From Amycolatopsis dendrobii (GTDB taxonomy: Bacteria > Actinomycetota > Actinomycetes > Mycobacteriales > Pseudonocardiaceae): 64,000 nt of DNA. Below the pieces are notes generated by a model. That model did not search any database and was not told the DNA's origin. It saw only the letters and a list, made by a program, of their open reading frames with translations. The stretch is from positions 1 through 64,000 of the forward strand of contig NZ_JACGZW010000004.1 of NCBI RefSeq assembly GCF_014145675.1, read 5' to 3'. This document shows positions 27,717 to 36,612 of the stretch, piece by piece. Position 1 is the first letter of the stretch. Each line of letters opens with the position of its first letter. The translations under genes and the position numbers were made by a program.

Positions 27717-28700
27717 GTGGCCCAGACGAAGCGAATCGACCCTGGTGCGCGGAACCTGAACGAACTGTCGAAGCCGACGGAACGGCTGCACGTGGCCGGA
27801 GCGGGCGACGACTACAACGAGCAGGAAGCGGAGCAGACCAAGGCCGCGATCTCCTCGGTGTACGACATGATCGCCGCCACCTGGAATCTCGGCGATCTGT
27901 GGAACTGGGGTTTCCACGACGCGAAACTCGAGGCGCAGGTGGAGGAAATCCTTCCCGGGTTCACCAGCTTCGGCAGCGACGGTTTCTCCGAACTGCTCTA
28001 CTTCCACACCCTGACCCAGATTCCGCTGGGCCTGGACGCTTATCGCGACAAACGCGTGCTCGAGGTCGGCTGCGGCATCGGAGCCGGGCTCAACTTCCTT
28101 TCCCGGGTCACCGGAGCCGCGCAACTGTCCGGAGTGGACATTTCCAAGGCGGCGATCGCGCGGGCGAACGGCCGCTACTCGCGCGGCGAGCAGCTCACCT
28201 ACACCGTCGGCGACGCCGAGAACCTTCCGTTCGAGGACGGCGCCTTCGACGTCGTCGTCAACGTGGAGAGCTCGCACAGCTATCCGTCGCTCGGCCGGTT
28301 CTTCGACGAGGTCGCGCGCGTGCTCAAACCGGGCGGCTACCTCTCGCTCGTCGACGCGCTCACCGACCACCGGGCGGACACCTTCGCGAAGGCGATGCCC
28401 GGCTGCCCGCGGCTGGAATGGCTGGCGGAGAACGACATCTCGCCGCAGGTCAAGGCAGCGGTCCGGAAACGGATGGCTCCCGACAGCTTCGTGCGCAGGA
28501 CCTTCGCGCAGCAGCGGATGTCGCCGGTGAAGCGGACGATCGCCCAGCACGGCCTGCTCACCGCGCTCGGTGCCCCGTTCACCGGCGACGCCAGCATGTC
28601 GCCGGTGGCGAAGTGGTCCCGGAAGAAGACCGGGCTCGGCGTATCCGACAAGGCCCCGGTGCGCAGCTACCGGCACTACCTGGCGACCCGCGTTTCCTGA
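27717..28700 (+). CDS. SAM-dependent methyltransferase (phthiotriol MT / sterol MT-like class)
   Basis: A class I methyltransferase of about 327 residues. Motif I reads VLEVGCGIGAGLNFLS near 118-133, then GVDISKAAIARA, VVVNVESSHSYPS near 180 and VARVLKPGGYLSLVDA near 200. The ESSHxYP signature is shared with mycobacterial phthiotriol-type O-methyltransferases and related natural-product enzymes. The GTG at 27,717 is preferred because AAGGGGG lies 8 nt upstream; an ATG at 27,672 is an alternative. It leads an operon with a Rieske ferredoxin (13 nt after) and oxygenase subunits. The arrangement suggests oxidation followed by O-methylation, which is inference. Confidence 0.88.
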   Translation: MAQTKRIDPGARNLNELSKPTERLHVAGAGDDYNEQEAEQTKAAISSVYDMIAATWNLGDLWNWGFHDAKLEAQVEEILPGFTSFGSDGFSELLYFHTLTQIPLGLDAYRDKRVLEVGCGIGAGLNFLSRVTGAAQLSGVDISKAAIARANGRYSRGEQLTYTVGDAENLPFEDGAFDVVVNVESSHSYPSLGRFFDEVARVLKPGGYLSLVDALTDHRADTFAKAMPGCPRLEWLAENDISPQVKAAVRKRMAPDSFVRRTFAQQRMSPVKRTIAQHGLLTALGAPFTGDASMSPVAKWSRKKTGLGVSDKAPVRSYRHYLATRVS

Positions 28701-28713
28701 GGGCGTCCCGGAA

Positions 28714-29046
28714 ATGACGAAGCGTTCGACGGACACCGCGCCGTTCCCGGTGTGTCCCGACGACGAGCTCGTGCTGAACGAGCCGCGGGCGGCGGAGACG
28801 CCGTGGGGACCGGTGGCGGTGGTCCGCACCGGCACCGGCGTCTACGCCGTGACCGACCGGTGCTCGCACGCCGACGTGGAACTGTCGGACGGGTTCGTGG
28901 AGGGCGACACGCTGGAGTGCCCGGCGCATTTCTCCCGGTTCTGCCTGCGCACCGGCGACGCGCTCACCCTGCCCGCGGCCGAACCCGTCGACACCTGGAC
29001 GGTCACGGTCCTCGACGGGGTGATCTCCGTGGCCCCGCGCCCCTGA
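28714..29046 (+). CDS. Rieske [2Fe-2S] ferredoxin of a ring-hydroxylating oxygenase
   Basis: A 110-residue Rieske ferredoxin that would pass electrons to the oxygenase encoded downstream. The cluster ligands appear as RCSHADVELSDG near 50 and ECPAHFSRFCL near 69, fitting CxH...CxxH. It starts 13 nt after the methyltransferase and ends 17 nt before the beta subunit gene. No ferredoxin reductase is encoded in the window, so a reductase from elsewhere must serve. Confidence 0.93.
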   Translation: MTKRSTDTAPFPVCPDDELVLNEPRAAETPWGPVAVVRTGTGVYAVTDRCSHADVELSDGFVEGDTLECPAHFSRFCLRTGDALTLPAAEPVDTWTVTVLDGVISVAPRP

Positions 29047-29063
29047 ACCTGAGGAGGTTTCGC

Positions 29064-29660
29064 ATGACCGCATTCACCGGGCCCGTCGTTTCGTCCCAGG
29101 CGTACCGGCCCCGGCCGGCCGACGCGCCGCCGGTCCGGCCGCCGCGCCGGGTCCCGCACGAACTGCTGTACGAGATCGAGCAGTTCCTGTATTTCGAAGC
29201 GCGGCTGCTGGACGAAGCCCGGTACAACGACTGGTTCGACCTGATCGCCGACGACGTGCATTACTTCATGCCGCTGCGGCGCAACCGGCTGCACCGCGAT
29301 CTGCTGTCCGAAGCGACCGGCGTCGACGAGTTCAACCACTACGACGAAAACAAGACCACGTTGGCGGTGCGCGTGAAGCGCATGCAACAGCCCACCGCGT
29401 GGTCGGACAATCCGCCTGCTCGCACCGTACGGGCACTGAGCAATATCACCGCCGAACCCACTGACACCGAAGGCGAATACCTCGTCCGCAGCGTCTTCCA
29501 CGTCTACCGCAACCGGCTCGCCGACGACGCCGTGACGTTCTCCGGACGGCGGACCGACACGCTGCGCGCTCACCCCGACCTGAGTTTCCAGCTCGTCAAC
29601 CGCACCATCCATCTCGCCGAAAGCGTGGTGCAGGCCAACAACCTCGGCCTGTTCTTCTGA
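29064..29660 (+). CDS. Ring-hydroxylating oxygenase small (beta) subunit
   Basis: A 198-residue beta subunit of the benzoate/biphenyl dioxygenase type (NTF2-like fold). It has ELLYEIEQFLYFEARLLDEA near 32, YNDWFDLIADDVHYFMPLRR near 55, then VRALSNI near 112 and FHVYRNRL near 135. Beta subunits are structural partners in alpha3beta3 hexamers. The ATG follows a strong GAGGAGG site. Gene order is ferredoxin-beta-alpha, and the alpha gene starts 47 nt downstream. Confidence 0.93.
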   Translation: MTAFTGPVVSSQAYRPRPADAPPVRPPRRVPHELLYEIEQFLYFEARLLDEARYNDWFDLIADDVHYFMPLRRNRLHRDLLSEATGVDEFNHYDENKTTLAVRVKRMQQPTAWSDNPPARTVRALSNITAEPTDTEGEYLVRSVFHVYRNRLADDAVTFSGRRTDTLRAHPDLSFQLVNRTIHLAESVVQANNLGLFF

Positions 29661-29707
29661 CCGCGCGAATCCATCCGAACCTCGACCCGCGACGGGAGCC
29701 CGCGAAG

Positions 29708-30967
29708 ATGTACGCCGATCTGATCGACTTCGACACCACCGGAAAAGTCTCGGCGGACATCTTCCATTCCGAGGAAACATACCGCAGAGAGCTGAGCACG
29801 GTGTTCGCGCGCTCCTGGCTCTTCCTGGCCCACGAATCGCAATTGCGTGCGCCGGGGGATTTCGTGACCGCGCTGATGGGCGAGGACCCGGTCATCGTGT
29901 CGCGCCAGCGCGACGGCGGCATCCGGGCGGTGCTCAACGTGTGCCGGCACCGCGGGATGCGCGTGTGCCGGCAGGATTCCGGCAATACCAAGCGATTCAC
30001 CTGCTCCTTCCACGGCTGGACCTACGACACCGCGGGCGAACTGGTCAAGGTGCCCCGCGAAACCGAGGGCTACCACGACCGGCTGGACAAGAAGGGCTGG
30101 TCGCTGACGCCGGTCACCCGCGTCGAGTCCTACCGCGGCATGGTCTTCGGCACCTGGGACCCGGACGCCCCGGCGCTGATCGACTACCTCGAAACCGCCC
30201 GCCCCGCCCTGGATTCGTTCATCGACACCCTCGGCTCGGACATCGAATTGGCCGGCCCGATGAAATGGCGGATCCGGGGCAACTGGAAAATGCCCGCCGA
30301 GGGACTCGGCACCGACGGCTACCACGCGGAAACCACGCACGCGTCGGCGTTGCAGGCCATCGGAGGAATGGCCGAACCGAGCCGCATCTTCCAGTACTCC
30401 AGCGCGGCGGGGCACGCCGCGGCGATGACCGATCTCGGCGTAACTCAGCGGATGCACGAGAAAGCGGGCGTGGGCCCGTCCCCGCACGGCACGAACGACA
30501 CGGTCACGGTCGCGCACGCCACGGTGTTCCCCAATTTCTCGTTCATCGGCTACTCCGGTCCGCTGCGGGTGTGGCAGCCGCGCGGGCCGGAGGAAATGGA
30601 AGTCTGGGGCTGGGTGGCCGTCCCGGCAGGCCTCGACGCGGAGACCCGGCGGCAGAAACTCCGCGGCGTCACGGTCTCGTTCTCCTCGTCGGGCGTCTTC
30701 GAATGCGACGACAGCGAGAACTGGTCGGAGATCGCCGCGGTGGGCCGGGGTTTCGTCGCCCGCAGCACCCCGCTGAACTACCAGATGGGCATGGGCTTCG
30801 ACGATCCGGCGGGCACCGACCTGCCGGGCTTCGACGTGCGCACCGGGCATTTGTTCAACGACATCGGCGCCCGCGGCTTCTACACCCGCTGGGCGGAGCT
30901 CATGGACGGGCCGGAACTGGCTCTCACGCCGTCCGCGCCGCCGCCGGGAGCCAACGGCCGGGGCTAG
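29708..30967 (+). CDS. Ring-hydroxylating oxygenase large (alpha) subunit
   Basis: A 419-residue Rieske non-heme iron oxygenase. The N-terminal Rieske domain has CRHRGMRVC near 79 and CSFHGWTYD near 99. The catalytic domain has the iron-binding block GLGTDGYHAETTH near 200-212, giving the His-His part of the 2-His-1-Asp site. Relatives add oxygen to aromatic rings; in a macrolide cluster it may hydroxylate an alkyl or aromatic part of the product. It ends the methyltransferase-ferredoxin-beta-alpha operon, and a terminator-like hairpin starts 10 nt after its stop. Confidence 0.94.
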   Translation: MYADLIDFDTTGKVSADIFHSEETYRRELSTVFARSWLFLAHESQLRAPGDFVTALMGEDPVIVSRQRDGGIRAVLNVCRHRGMRVCRQDSGNTKRFTCSFHGWTYDTAGELVKVPRETEGYHDRLDKKGWSLTPVTRVESYRGMVFGTWDPDAPALIDYLETARPALDSFIDTLGSDIELAGPMKWRIRGNWKMPAEGLGTDGYHAETTHASALQAIGGMAEPSRIFQYSSAAGHAAAMTDLGVTQRMHEKAGVGPSPHGTNDTVTVAHATVFPNFSFIGYSGPLRVWQPRGPEEMEVWGWVAVPAGLDAETRRQKLRGVTVSFSSSGVFECDDSENWSEIAAVGRGFVARSTPLNYQMGMGFDDPAGTDLPGFDVRTGHLFNDIGARGFYTRWAELMDGPELALTPSAPPPGANGRG

Positions 30968-30977
30968 CGTGCTGTCC

Positions 30978-31011
30978 GGGCCGGAGCCACCTCCCGTGGC
31001 GGCTCCGGCCC
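30978..31011. terminator. Hairpin after the Rieske alpha subunit gene
   Basis: An 11-bp GC stem (30978-30988 with 31001-31011) around a 12-nt loop follows the alpha subunit stop. A diverged copy lies near 31,168-31,200 as part of the duplicated glycosyltransferase end. Confidence 0.6.
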
Positions 31012-31330
31012 GAAACCCTTACCCCGCAGCGAACCGAGCCAACCCCGCCGCGACTTCCTCCGGCGAGGGCATCTGTGCGATCTCCGCCGCGGTGAGATAA
31101 CCGTCGTCGGCCAGCAGCTCTCCGGCAGCTGCACGGGTTCATCGTGCAGCGGCCGCCGGGAGCCAAGCCGGAGCTACCCCCTGTGGCGGCTCCGGCCCGA
31201 AACCCTTACCCCGCAGCGAACCGAGCCAACCCCGCCGCGACTTCCTCCGGCGAAGGCATCTGTGCGATCTCCGCCGCCATCTTCTCCGCCGCAGCCAGAT
31301 AACCGGCATCGGCCAGCAGTTCCCCGGCCT
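30981..31330 (-). repeat. Duplicated 3' end of the glycosyltransferase gene
   Basis: Segments 30,981-31,130 and 31,169 to about 31,330 are near-identical, 188 bp apart. The right copy is the true end of the minus-strand glycosyltransferase. The left copy still encodes its tail in one open frame: GELLADDGYLTAAEIAQMP then SPEEVAAGLARFAAG and stop, missing five residues (KMAAE). Between them lies a small hairpin (GCTGCACG, 7 nt, CGTGCAGC, 31,128-31,150). The whole 238-nt gap between the Rieske and glycosyltransferase genes is this copy plus hairpins. Confidence 0.85.
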
Positions 31331-32375
31331 TCTCCCGCACTGCGTCCGCCGTCAGCTCATCAGGCAACAGCCGCAGCCCGGCCCCAGTGGAGAGCACGGC
31401 GTCCCCGCTGCCGAACGGATCGTTGTCCCACGGCAGGCACAGCTGCGGCACCCCGGCGGCCAGCGAACCGAGAGTCGTGCCGCTCCCGCCGTGGTGCGCC
31501 GCCAGGTCCAACTCCGGGAACAGCTTCGCCTGCGGCACCCAGCTTTCGAGCCGGACGCGCGGCGGGAGCTTCCCGAATTCGCTGACGTCGAGCGAGCGGC
31601 CGCTGGAGACGAGCACGTCCACGTCCAGCGCGGCCAACCCGTCGACGGCCCGCCGCAGCGCGCCTACCGAGCCGCTGCCGGACGTGCCGAGGGTCAGGTA
31701 GGCCAGCGGCCTTCCGCGATCGCGGGTGCGCACCCATTCCGGCAGGTCGCTGTCGTCGGAGAACGGCACCGGGCGCAGCGGGAACCGCCGTCCGCTGTCC
31801 AGCAATTCCTGGTCCTGCATCGAATCCGGGTACAGGTCGAGATACGGATTGCCCATGCCCATCAACCGTCCGGAAGGGACCGCGACCCCGAGTTCGCCGG
31901 CCAGCCCGCGGACCTTGTCCTCGATCGCCAGGGTGAACTCGTCCGGGCTTTCCCGGCCGATTCCGTGGCACACCGCGGGAATCCCGGCCACCGCGGCGGC
32001 GAGCGCGGCGCCGTAGCTGCTCACGTCGTGCACGACGAGCTCCGGCCGGACCCGCTCGATCACCTCGGCGAGCTGGCCCGCGGACCGCTTCGGGATCAGC
32101 CTGCCGAAGACGAGGGACGACAGCTCGCGGAGCTCGTCCGGACCGAGACCGTCCGGACTTTCCTTGCCGAAGCCGGTTCTCAAGCCCTCCTGATACGCCT
32201 CGGTCACCGGCACGCCGGATTCCTCGTGCCGGAAACCGAGCGCGGCCAAGGCATCTCGGAACTGTCCGCTGGTGGTGAAAGCGATCTCGTGTCCGCTGTC
32301 GCGCGCGGCGACGGCGAGCGGCAGCAACGGATAGGTGTGCCCTGGACTGCCGAGACTGCAGAAGAGAATTCGCAC
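31206..32375 (-). CDS. Macrolide-type glycosyltransferase (GT1 family, GT-B fold)
   Basis: A 389-residue glycosyltransferase of the family that attaches deoxysugars to polyketides. The N terminus MRILFCSLGSPGHTYPLLPL is typical, and the C-terminal nucleotide-sugar site reads AAHHGGSGTTLGSLAAGVPQ near 300-320, followed by CLPWDNDPFGSG. The GTG at 32,375 follows GAAAGGC; the open frame runs 22 codons further upstream. It is divergent from the sugar operon starting at 32,900. Its last ~34 codons are duplicated downstream. It is one of two glycosyltransferases in the cluster; no EryCII-like helper gene is present. Confidence 0.93.
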   Translation of the reverse strand: MRILFCSLGSPGHTYPLLPLAVAARDSGHEIAFTTSGQFRDALAALGFRHEESGVPVTEAYQEGLRTGFGKESPDGLGPDELRELSSLVFGRLIPKRSAGQLAEVIERVRPELVVHDVSSYGAALAAAVAGIPAVCHGIGRESPDEFTLAIEDKVRGLAGELGVAVPSGRLMGMGNPYLDLYPDSMQDQELLDSGRRFPLRPVPFSDDSDLPEWVRTRDRGRPLAYLTLGTSGSGSVGALRRAVDGLAALDVDVLVSSGRSLDVSEFGKLPPRVRLESWVPQAKLFPELDLAAHHGGSGTTLGSLAAGVPQLCLPWDNDPFGSGDAVLSTGAGLRLLPDELTADAVREKAGELLADAGYLAAAEKMAAEIAQMPSPEEVAAGLARFAAG

Positions 32376-32899
32376 GCGCGTGAGCCTTTCGCCATCGGAT
32401 CGGGAGAAAATCAATTGACGTGATGACGTTTCGGGAAGCACTGTCTTAACGGAAGCGTTGTTTCGCCGGGACCGCCCGCGGCAAGGGCCATTCGGCGAAC
32501 GACGCGGGCAGCAGTGAGGGTGCCAAGCAAACCCGCATTGCTCAACCTGGTCGCCGGTGTTCGTCTGTGCGGCGTTGACGGCGGTTTCGCCCGCGAATCG
32601 CCGTTGTGCGGCGCGGCGGTAGCGCCGGGCACTTGTACGAGGTTATCTTTGCGGCACGGAAATCGGGGGGACGACCGTGGGAGGCGGGCCCTCGACCGGA
32701 CGTCGCAGGAGGACCGCCGCGATTCGCGGACGGGAAACCGGGCAGCGGCCGGAAAGCGCGCCGATTCGGTTGTTCCGTCCTGCCGTCGATCACGATTCGC
32801 CGCGCGATCATCCCGGACGGCCGTCGTGCCGCACTGGATCGCGCGCGACCGTGGTGCGTGGTGAAACCGTTCTTTCGACGGCACGGAAGCGAGGTAGTC
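32376..32899. promoter_or_regulatory. Divergent promoter region, glycosyltransferase / sugar operon
   Basis: A 524-nt gap between divergent genes. An AT-richer patch near 32,405-32,465 includes TCAATTGACGTGATGACG and lies just behind the glycosyltransferase start. No terminator, StrR box or repeat was recognised, although promoters for both directions must be here. Confidence 0.35.
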
Positions 32900-34318
32900 A
32901 TGTCGCAGCCCAGCACGCGAACTCCGAGCCGGTCTTCGCTGCGGCCGAGGGAGGATCACTCGCTGCCCCAGCGGATCGCGCGTTCGGCGGCCGTCACCGA
33001 CGCGGGCCTGCTGTCGATCTCCGGATTCCTTTCCTGGTTCGCCGGACGCGGCGAAGCCAACCGGTTCAAGGTCGAACGGGTGCGGCTGGACGGTCTCGAC
33101 GGCTGGTCGTTCGAGGAGCCGACCGGCAACGTCGTCCACCGCAGCGGCCGGTTCTTCGCGGTCGAAGGCCTGCACGTCTCGGTCGGCCCGGAGCCGAGAC
33201 GGGAATGGCACCAGCCGATCATCAAACAGGCCGAGGTCGGCATTCTCGGGATTCTCGTCAAGGAGTTCGACGGGGTGCTGTACTGCCTGATGCAGGCCAA
33301 AATGGAGCCGGGCAACCCGAATCTGCTGCAGCTTTCCCCCACCGTGCAGGCGACCTACAGCAACTACACCCGGGTGCACGGCGGTTCGCCGGTGCGGTAC
33401 CTGGACTATTTCGTCGACACCAGCCGTTCCCGGGTGCTCGCCGACGTGCTGCAGTCCGAGCACGGCGCGTGGTTTTACCGCAAGAGCAACCGGAACATGA
33501 TCGTCGAAACCGACGAGGACGTTCCGCTGGACGAGAACTTCTGCTGGCTCACTTTCGGGCAGATCCGGTCCCTTCTCGGCTTCGACAATCTGGTCAACAT
33601 GGATTCGCGGACCGTGCTGTCGTGCGCCCCGGCCGGGCACCCGCACCGGTCCGGGGCCTTGCATTCCGATCTGGAACTGCTGTCCTGGTTCACCGCCGAA
33701 CGGTCGAGACACGACGTGCGCTCGGAGCGCGTCGGATTGGCCGGCCTGCCGGGCTGGGCGAGCGACGGCGGGGTGATCGAACGGACCGACGGGCGGTACT
33801 TCCGGGTCGTCGGCGTTTCCGTGGAGGCCAGCAACCGGGAGGTGACGCGGTGGTCGCAGCCATTGATCGAACCGGTGGCCCAAGGCGTCGCGGCGTTCGT
33901 CGCCCAGCGGATCTACGGCGTTCCGCATGTTTTGGTGCACGCCCGGGTCGAAAGCGGGTTCGTGGACACAGTGGAGCTGGCACCGACCGTGCAGTGCGTT
34001 CCGGAGAACTACGCGTCGGCGGAGCAGCGCCCGAGGTTTCTCGACCTCGTCCTCTCCCCGGACCCGGAGCGGGTGCGTTATTCGGCCGTGCATTCGGAGG
34101 AGGGCGGCCGCTTCCTCAACGCGGAAAGCCGGTACATGATCGTGGAAACCGGTCCGGACGAGGTTCCGCTCAGCCCGCCGCCCGGCTATTTCTGGGTGAC
34201 CGCCGAGCAGCTCACGTCGCTGGTCCGGCACGGGCACTACCTCAACGTCCAGGCGCGGACCCTGCTCGCCTGCCTGAACGGCATGGACTGGCACGCCACG
34301 GATTCGGGCGCCCGGTGA
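32900..34318 (+). CDS. NDP-hexose 2,3-dehydratase
   Basis: A 472-residue protein of the TylX3/EvaA-type 2,3-dehydratase family, which removes the 2-hydroxyl of NDP-4-keto-6-deoxyglucose. It is an internal duplication of two related halves. Each half has a WF entry (FLSWFAGRG; LLSWFTAERS), a W-x-QP block (EWHQPIIKQ; RWSQPLIEP), an LxPTVQ segment (LSPTVQATYSNYT; LAPTVQCVPENY), and SEHG/SEEGG..F followed by NRNMIVE/SRYMIVE. The ATG follows GCGAGGT. It leads the sugar operon, and its stop overlaps the next GTG. The length matches the family. Confidence 0.95.
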   Translation: MSQPSTRTPSRSSLRPREDHSLPQRIARSAAVTDAGLLSISGFLSWFAGRGEANRFKVERVRLDGLDGWSFEEPTGNVVHRSGRFFAVEGLHVSVGPEPRREWHQPIIKQAEVGILGILVKEFDGVLYCLMQAKMEPGNPNLLQLSPTVQATYSNYTRVHGGSPVRYLDYFVDTSRSRVLADVLQSEHGAWFYRKSNRNMIVETDEDVPLDENFCWLTFGQIRSLLGFDNLVNMDSRTVLSCAPAGHPHRSGALHSDLELLSWFTAERSRHDVRSERVGLAGLPGWASDGGVIERTDGRYFRVVGVSVEASNREVTRWSQPLIEPVAQGVAAFVAQRIYGVPHVLVHARVESGFVDTVELAPTVQCVPENYASAEQRPRFLDLVLSPDPERVRYSAVHSEEGGRFLNAESRYMIVETGPDEVPLSPPPGYFWVTAEQLTSLVRHGHYLNVQARTLLACLNGMDWHATDSGAR

Positions 34319-35289
34319 CCGCCTTGCGGCTCGCCGTGCTCGGGTGCGCGGACATCGCGCTCCGGCGGATGCTGCCCGCCGCGGCGGCGATGACGGACGT
34401 GGACGTCGCCGTGCTCGCGAGCCGGGACGCGGCGAAGGCCGCGGCTGCCGCCTCGGTTTTCGGCGGGGAACCGGCGCACGGCTACGAGGCCGCGCTGAAG
34501 CGTGAAGACGTTGATGCCGTCTACCTTCCGCTGCCGGTCGCGTTGCGCCCGGAGTACGTGGAACGGGCTTTGCTCGCCGGAAAACACGTGCTCGCGGAGA
34601 AACCGGTCACCGCGAACCACGGCGCCACCGCGCGGCTGTTCGCTCTAGCGCGCGAGCGGGGGCTCGCGCTGATGGAGAACGTGATGTTCGTCCAGCATCC
34701 GCTGCACGAGGAGGTGCGGCGGCTGGTCGAAGGCGGGGCCATCGGCGAGCTGCGGTCGCTGCACGCGTCCTTCGCGGTGCCGCCGCGGCCCGCGGACGAC
34801 ATCCGGTACCAGCAGGCGCTCGGCGGGGGAGCGTTGCTGGACATCGGCATTTACCCGGTGCGGGCCGCGATGTACTTCCTCGGCGAGCTGAGCGTCGCCG
34901 GCACCGTGCTGCGCCGCGGACCCGGACACGCGGTCGACACCTCGGGCGCGATCCTGCTGCGGACGCCGGACGACATTCCGGCGCACCTGACCTTCGGCAT
35001 GGACAACGCGTACCGGGCGGAGTACGAGCTCCGCGGCGACCGCGGCCGGATCGCGGTGCACCGGCCGTACCAGCCCCCGCCGGACGAGGACCCGGTGATC
35101 GAGCTGGCCGGCCCGGACGGCACGCAGTACCTGCGCCGGCCGCGCGTCGACCAGGTCGCCGCCACTCTCTCCCGGTTCGTTTCGGCGGCCCGCGCGGGCC
35201 AGACCGTCGACGAGACCTCGTGTCTGCGCCAGATCGAGCTGCTCGAGGCGGTCCTGGACCGCCACGTCGCCGCGAGGAGCGCGCCGTGA
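34315..35289 (+). CDS. NDP-hexose 3-ketoreductase (Gfo/Idh/MocA family)
   Basis: A 324-residue oxidoreductase with the N-terminal LRLAVLGCADIALRRML Rossmann fold, AEKPVTANH near 96 and GGGALLDIGIYPVRAA near 175. Family members next to 2,3-dehydratases (KijD10-like) reduce the 3-keto group formed after 2-deoxygenation. The GTG start overlaps the dehydratase stop (GTGA), so the two steps are coupled. It is about 54 nt upstream of the C-methyltransferase gene. Confidence 0.92.
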   Translation: MTALRLAVLGCADIALRRMLPAAAAMTDVDVAVLASRDAAKAAAAASVFGGEPAHGYEAALKREDVDAVYLPLPVALRPEYVERALLAGKHVLAEKPVTANHGATARLFALARERGLALMENVMFVQHPLHEEVRRLVEGGAIGELRSLHASFAVPPRPADDIRYQQALGGGALLDIGIYPVRAAMYFLGELSVAGTVLRRGPGHAVDTSGAILLRTPDDIPAHLTFGMDNAYRAEYELRGDRGRIAVHRPYQPPPDEDPVIELAGPDGTQYLRRPRVDQVAATLSRFVSAARAGQTVDETSCLRQIELLEAVLDRHVAARSAP

Positions 35290-35342
35290 CGCGGCCGGGG
35301 GACCACTCTGCACAAGGACCTGATCGAGAAGGGCGTCCCGAC

Positions 35343-36560
35343 ATGTCTCTATGCCGGATCTGCGGCGGTACCGTCACTGAGTTCGTGGAATTCGGCAGGC
35401 AGCCGATTTCCGACGCGTTCCTCGTGCCGGGGCGGACGGACGGGGAGTACTTCTACCATCTGGCCGCCGGGCTCTGCCAGTCCTGCACCATGGTGCAGCT
35501 GCTGGCGGAGGTGCCGCGGGAGATGATGTTCCACGAGGACTATCCGTACCGCACGTCCGAATCGGCCTCGATGGCGAAGCATTTCGAGCTGGTGGCGAAG
35601 CGGTTCCTGGAGACGGAGCTGGCCGGCCCCGACCCGTTCGTGGTCGAGATCGGCAGCAACGACGGGGTCATGCTGAAGACGATCAGCGACGCCGGCGTCC
35701 GGCACCTGGGGGTGGATCCGTCCGCCGGAGCGGCCCGTGCGGCCGAGCGCGCGGGCGTGCGGGCGCGCGTGGACTTCTTCGAGAAGACCTCGGCCGCCGC
35801 CATCCGGCAGGCCGACGGTCCGGCCAAGGTCATCTTCTCCGCCAACACCTTCAGCCACATCCCGTACATCGGTTCGGTGCTCGAAGGCGTCGGCGAACTG
35901 CTCGCCGACGACGGCGTGTTCGTCTTCGAGGAGCGCTATCTCGCGGACATCGTGGCCAGCAAGGCTTTCGACCAGATCTACGACGAGCACTACTACCTGT
36001 TCTGCGTGCGGTCGGTGCGCAACCTGGTGGAGCGCTACGGTTTCGAACTGGTCGATGTCGAGCATCTCGCGGTGCACGGCGGCGCGGCCCGCTACACCGT
36101 GGCCCGGCCCGGCGCGCGGCGGCCGAACGCGGCGGTCGCTGAATTCCTCGACCGGGAAGCCTCGCTGGGACTCGCCGACCTGGCGACGTTCACCCAGTTC
36201 GCCGCCAACGCCAAGGTCATCCGCGACGACCTCATGACGCTGCTGCGCGACCTGCGCGCCAAGGGCAAGACGATTGTCGGATACGGCGCGACCGCCAAGA
36301 GCGCGACCGCGATCAACTACTGCGGGATCACCACGGAACTGGTTCCCTACGTGTGCGATTCCACGCCGGACAAACAAGGGAAGCTGATGCCGGGTTCGCA
36401 CATTCCGGTCCGGCCGCCCGCCGCGTTCTCTGCGCCCTATCCGGATTACGCGCTGTTGTTCGCGTGGAATCACGCCGAGGAGGTCATGGCGAAGGAGAAG
36501 GAATTCCAGGAATCCGGCGGGAAATGGATTCTCTATGTGCCGGATGTGCACGTAGTCTGA
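35343..36560 (+). CDS. NDP-hexose 3-C-methyltransferase
   Basis: A 405-residue protein of the TylCIII/EvaC family, which adds a methyl group to C3 of a 4-keto-2,6-dideoxyhexose. An N-terminal zinc site is formed by CRIC near residues 4-7 and CQSC near 49-52. The family segment EFGRQPISDAFL follows, then SAM motif I VVEIGSNDGVML near 101, and the C-terminal VGYGATAKSATAINYCGI near 310. The ATG at 35,343 is chosen because GAAGGG precedes it and it lies directly before the CRIC site. It is third in the sugar operon. A strong hairpin separates it from the convergent reductase. Confidence 0.93.
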   Translation: MSLCRICGGTVTEFVEFGRQPISDAFLVPGRTDGEYFYHLAAGLCQSCTMVQLLAEVPREMMFHEDYPYRTSESASMAKHFELVAKRFLETELAGPDPFVVEIGSNDGVMLKTISDAGVRHLGVDPSAGAARAAERAGVRARVDFFEKTSAAAIRQADGPAKVIFSANTFSHIPYIGSVLEGVGELLADDGVFVFEERYLADIVASKAFDQIYDEHYYLFCVRSVRNLVERYGFELVDVEHLAVHGGAARYTVARPGARRPNAAVAEFLDREASLGLADLATFTQFAANAKVIRDDLMTLLRDLRAKGKTIVGYGATAKSATAINYCGITTELVPYVCDSTPDKQGKLMPGSHIPVRPPAAFSAPYPDYALLFAWNHAEEVMAKEKEFQESGGKWILYVPDVHVV

Positions 36561-36570
36561 GCCGACGCCC

Positions 36571-36612
36571 GCGCAGCCCGTCCGGTGGCCGTAATCACCG
36601 GACGGGCTGCGC
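36571..36612. terminator. 17-bp hairpin between convergent sugar genes, overlapping a stop codon
   Basis: A perfect 17-bp stem (36571-36587 with 36596-36612) with an 8-nt loop starts 10 nt after the C-methyltransferase stop. The opposite arm encodes the last codons of the minus-strand reductase, whose stop codon begins the loop. Bidirectional terminator. Confidence 0.85.

Noticed and set aside
28714..30967. Rieske genes as an aromatic degradation operon
   Set aside because: No dihydrodiol dehydrogenase, ring-cleavage enzyme or reductase accompanies them, and they follow a biosynthetic-type methyltransferase inside the cluster.
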